Position numbers and translations under genes: made by a program
Shown: positions 2,802 through 5,591 of the stretch, piece after piece
Numbering within the stretch: position 1 is the stretch's first letter
How the letters are laid out: each line of letters begins with the position of its first letter
Source of the DNA: Thermodesulfobacteriota bacterium
GTDB lineage: Bacteria; Desulfobacterota; DSM-4660; Desulfatiglandales; HGW-15
Reading direction: 5' to 3'
Assembly (NCBI GenBank): GCA_025454125.1
Contig: JALOPA010000180.1
Span: forward strand, 1 to 5,591
Length of the DNA: 5,591 bases
The notes under the pieces: generated by a model
Told to the model about the DNA's origin: nothing
What the model saw: the letters and a program-made list of their open reading frames with translations, nothing else
Database searches by the model: none

Positions 2802-5591
2802 ATGTCCCGGAAGCCAAGCTACGAGGAACTTGAGAGACAGGTCGAGGAGCTGACCCGGCAACTCTATGACGCGAAAGAGGAGTTGCCCAGTCTCAGGGGG
2901 ACGGGCGGAGTCCGAAGGGCTGAGGAGGAGCCGAAATTCGCTGAATCCGACGGGAGGGAGGCGTTGCTGTGGGAAAGCGAAGCGCGGCTCAAAACCATCC
3001 TGGATTCCCTGGAAGTTGGGGTGGTCATTCTGGACACTGAGACCCATCGGATCGTTTCCGTCAACCCGAAGGCCCTGGCCATGATCGGTGCGTCAGAGGA
3101 TCAGGTCCTGGGCCAAGTCTGTCACAAATTCATCTGCCCCAAGGAAGTGGGGCAATGCCCGATCTCGAACTCCGGCAAGGCGTTGGAAGCTTCGGAGCGG
3201 GTTCTACTCACGGTCCAGGGCGTGCAGGTCCCCATCATGAAGTCCGCGGTCAGGACTCGACTCGGCGACCAGGAGTGTATCGTGGAGTCGTTCGTGGACA
3301 TCACCGAGCGCAAGCGAGTCGAGGAGGCCCTTCGCGTGCAGGCCCACCAACTCGAGGTCGTTCGGGGAGTCAGCGAGGAGATCGCTCGCGAGCTAAACCT
3401 TGACCGGCTTCTGGAGTTGATCCTCAGACACGCCAGCGAACTGGTGGAGGCCGAAGGCGGGGTTATCGTGCTTTGGGACGAGGACGGAAAGGCCCTGTTC
3501 CCTCGGCTGCGCATTGGGGACTACTGGGCCAATTTGCCTGTTCGGCCCATTCCGCTCGGGGAGGGAGTCGTGGGACGGGTCGCACAAACCCTGGAGGGAA
3601 TCATCGTCAACGACTACCGCACGTGGTCCGGTGCACGGCCGACCGTGATCCAATTATCGAGAGTCACTGCCGCTCTGGGCCAGCCCCTGGTCCACAGGGA
3701 TAAGCTGATCGGAGCGATCAGTCTGGCCCATACGGACGGCAGGGGAGAATTCGGGCAGCACCATCTGACCCTTCTCAACCTCTTCGCCAATCAGGCGGCC
3801 ATCGCCATCGAAAACGCCCGGCTCTATGAGGAGGCCCGACAGGAGCTGGAGGATCGCAAACGCGCGGAGGAGACCCTTCGAATGCGAACCCATCAGCTTG
3901 AGGTGGTTCGAGGGGTGGTCGAAGAGATCACCCGGGAACTGAACCTGGATCGTCTCCTTGATTTGATCCTCAGGCGGGCGGTAGAGATTACGGGAGCGGA
4001 AGCAGGCGCGATCACCCTATGGGATGAAGGCAAGAGGATGCTGGCGCCCCGGGTGTCTTTCGGCGAGCTATTCAATCCCACGATCATGACTCCCTTCCCA
4101 ATAGGGGAGGGAGCAGGCGGCCGTGTGGCCGCGAGCCGCAAGGGGCTCATCGTCAATGACTACCGCTCCTGGCCAGGAGCCCGTCCGGTGGCCATTCAAA
4201 CGACTGCCGTCCGCGCTGTCCTCGCCGAGCCCATGCTCTACCGCGATAAACTCGTGGGCGTGATCAACGTGGCCAATACGGACTTGAAGGGAGGCTTTGA
4301 AGAGCACCATCTTTCAACCCTTCGCCTCTTTGCCAACCAGGCGGCAATCGCCATTGAGAATGCCTCCCTCTACGACGAGGCGCAGACCGATGCGATCGAG
4401 CTTCACACAAGACTTCGGCAGATTGCCGAGGCAGAAAAAGAAAAGGAGGATCTGACTCGACAACTCTATCAGGCCCAGAAACTGGAGGCCATCGGGACCC
4501 TGGCCGGGGGCATCGCCCATGACTTCAACAATATCCTGGCCCCAATCATCATGGGAGCGGAGCTGGCTTTGATGACGATTCCGGTTGAAAACCAGGCCCA
4601 CCCGATGATGCAGAAGGTCCTCACGGCAGGCATGAGGGCCAAGGACCTGGTGCAGCAGATCCTGGCCTTCAGCCGTCAGAGCGATCTGGAGAGAAGGCCC
4701 ATGCGTCTGGGTCCCCTGCTCAAGGAGACCATCAAACTGGCCAGGGCCTCTTTACCTGCCACCATAGAGATCCGGCAGAACGTGAATCCTCAAAAGGACC
4801 TCGTCCTTGCCAATCCCACCCAGGTGCACCAGGTGATGATGAACCTTTTTGCCAATGCCGGGCATGCCATGAGGGTGAACGGCGGGGTTCTGGAAGTCAC
4901 GCTGGAAAACGAGATCGTGGAGGAGGGGAGGGCCTTGGGCGTTCCGGATATCCGTGCAGGGCATTTCGCGAAGCTCACGGTGAGCGATTCGGGGCACGGA
5001 ATGGACCCATCGACCCTTGAGCGGATCTTCAACCCCTTTTTTACAACCAAGGAACGGGGTGAAGGAACGGGGTTGGGCTTGTCCATCGTGCATGGAATCA
5101 TCAAGAGCTATGACGGGGCGATCACGGCGAAAAGCCAACCCGGGCAGGGGACTTCCTTCACGATCTGGATTCCCCTTGTGGAGGCGGAGGCCAAAGATCA
5201 GGCTCCGGAACCCGTGCCACTTCCCCTCGGTCATGAGAGGATTCTCTTCGTGGATGACGAGCCCTTCATCGTCGAAATCAGCAGGCAGATTCTGGAGCGT
5301 TTGGGGTACCGGGTGGAAACGAGAACGGATCCTCTGGATGCCCTGGAGATATTCAAGAGGGACCCCGGTCTTTATGATCTGGTCATCACGGACATGACCA
5401 TGCCCAAGATGACCGGCGACAGGCTGGCCCTTGAGATTCTCAGGATTCGGCCAGAGATCCCGATTCTGCTCTGCACCGGCTTCAGTGAACGGATGACAGA
5501 GGCCGCAGCCATGGAGATGGGCATCATAGGCTTTATCATGAAGCCTATCGCCGTGGCCGAGATCGCCCGAAAGGTCCGCCAGGCCCTTGGG
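2802..5591 (+). CDS. Hybrid sensor histidine kinase: coiled coil-PAS-GAF-GAF-HisKA-HATPase-REC (3' end outside the window)
   Basis: A cytoplasmic two-component sensor kinase that should autophosphorylate on His and pass the phosphate to its own receiver. I translated 930 codons without a stop. Domains: N-terminal coiled coil (7-60); PAS (about 60-172), with C107, C112 and C119 in a CHKFICP...GQCPI segment; GAF1 (about 187-345); GAF2 (about 369-527); coil; HisKA with H573 in AGGIAHDFNN; HATPase with N box N681/N685, G1 DSGHGMD (729-735), F box NPFFTTK (744-750) and G2 GEGTGLGLS (753-761). The receiver (about 812-930) has D818/D819, phosphoacceptor D864, T892 and K914, so all catalytic residues are intact. 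No signal peptide or membrane helix is visible, so the signal is probably intracellular (small molecule, redox or protein). The receiver is essentially complete at the window edge, so the gene may end soon after or carry a further domain. The target is unknown. Divergence from the ATPase gene, with sigma-54-like promoters on both sides, suggests a shared regulatory setting. Confidence 0.95.
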   Translation, partial: MSRKPSYEELERQVEELTRQLYDAKEELPSLRGTGGVRRAEEEPKFAESDGREALLWESEARLKTILDSLEVGVVILDTETHRIVSVNPKALAMIGASEDQVLGQVCHKFICPKEVGQCPISNSGKALEASERVLLTVQGVQVPIMKSAVRTRLGDQECIVESFVDITERKRVEEALRVQAHQLEVVRGVSEEIARELNLDRLLELILRHASELVEAEGGVIVLWDEDGKALFPRLRIGDYWANLPVRPIPLGEGVVGRVAQTLEGIIVNDYRTWSGARPTVIQLSRVTAALGQPLVHRDKLIGAISLAHTDGRGEFGQHHLTLLNLFANQAAIAIENARLYEEARQELEDRKRAEETLRMRTHQLEVVRGVVEEITRELNLDRLLDLILRRAVEITGAEAGAITLWDEGKRMLAPRVSFGELFNPTIMTPFPIGEGAGGRVAASRKGLIVNDYRSWPGARPVAIQTTAVRAVLAEPMLYRDKLVGVINVANTDLKGGFEEHHLSTLRLFANQAAIAIENASLYDEAQTDAIELHTRLRQIAEAEKEKEDLTRQLYQAQKLEAIGTLAGGIAHDFNNILAPIIMGAELALMTIPVENQAHPMMQKVLTAGMRAKDLVQQILAFSRQSDLERRPMRLGPLLKETIKLARASLPATIEIRQNVNPQKDLVLANPTQVHQVMMNLFANAGHAMRVNGGVLEVTLENEIVEEGRALGVPDIRAGHFAKLTVSDSGHGMDPSTLERIFNPFFTTKERGEGTGLGLSIVHGIIKSYDGAITAKSQPGQGTSFTIWIPLVEAEAKDQAPEPVPLPLGHERILFVDDEPFIVEISRQILERLGYRVETRTDPLDALEIFKRDPGLYDLVITDMTMPKMTGDRLALEILRIRPEIPILLCTGFSERMTEAAAMEMGIIGFIMKPIAVAEIARKVRQALG
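3300..4391 (+). repeat. Tandem in-gene duplication of the linker-GAF unit (2 x 546 bases)
   Basis: Kinase residues 167-348 and 349-530 align end to end without a gap at an offset of 182 residues. I count 105 identities in 182 positions (about 58%). The unit includes the preceding coiled linker (ERKRVEEALR / DRKRAEETLR), the HQLEVVRGV segment, the NDYR(T/S)W.GARP loop and the closing LFANQAAIAIENA helix. The central region, residues 227-246 against 409-428, is the most diverged (5 of 20 identical), which suggests different ligand pockets on a conserved scaffold. Confidence 0.9.

Noticed and set aside
2604..3047. A 147-codon minus-strand frame over the kinase start
   Set aside because: It is antisense to the kinase coding region and its leader, with no recognisable domain.

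Overview
The window holds three protein-coding genes in a divergent arrangement around a 676-base intergenic region (2126-2801). On the minus strand is a complete 677-residue PilB/GspE-family secretion or pilus-assembly ATPase (92-2125). It is followed two bases later by the first 29 codons of a second gene that runs off the left edge (1-89); its start resembles HDOD signalling proteins. On the plus strand is a very large soluble hybrid sensor histidine kinase (2802 to beyond 5591), read here for 930 codons without a stop.

The base composition is moderately high in G+C by eye. Three traits suggest a Desulfobacterota/Deltaproteobacteria-type genome: a GspE/PulE ATPase with the TFHTEDSIGGLL-type His box next to an HDOD-like gene, a cysteine-rich PAS domain of the CHKFICP type, and sigma-54-like promoters. 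This is an inference from family resemblance, not a taxonomic proof.

The intergenic region looks like the regulatory centre. On the plus strand, 2549-2565 matches the sigma-54 (RpoN) -24/-12 consensus with one mismatch in the 12 fixed positions. About 105 bases upstream is a 27-base imperfect palindrome (2432-2458), well placed for a bacterial enhancer-binding protein. On the minus strand, 2227-2243 holds a second, weaker sigma-54-like element facing the ATPase, with the invariant GG and GC doublets at correct spacing. The kinase transcript predicted from the plus promoter would have a leader of about 225 bases containing several possible stem-loops.

The ATPase is unusual at its N-terminus. 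I count four tandem copies of the 24-residue MshEN-like motif (residues 62-175), where a standard c-di-GMP-binding MshEN domain has two. Several consensus residues are altered, so nucleotide binding is uncertain. The kinase has the order coiled coil, PAS, GAF, GAF, HisKA, HATPase, REC. The two GAF units are a gap-free duplication with a period of exactly 182 residues.

A reasonable working model is a sigma-54-controlled motility, pilus or secretion locus: a nucleotide-sensing motor ATPase, an HDOD-type signalling partner translated with it, and a divergent sensory kinase. Co-regulation and any physical connection are inferred, not shown.
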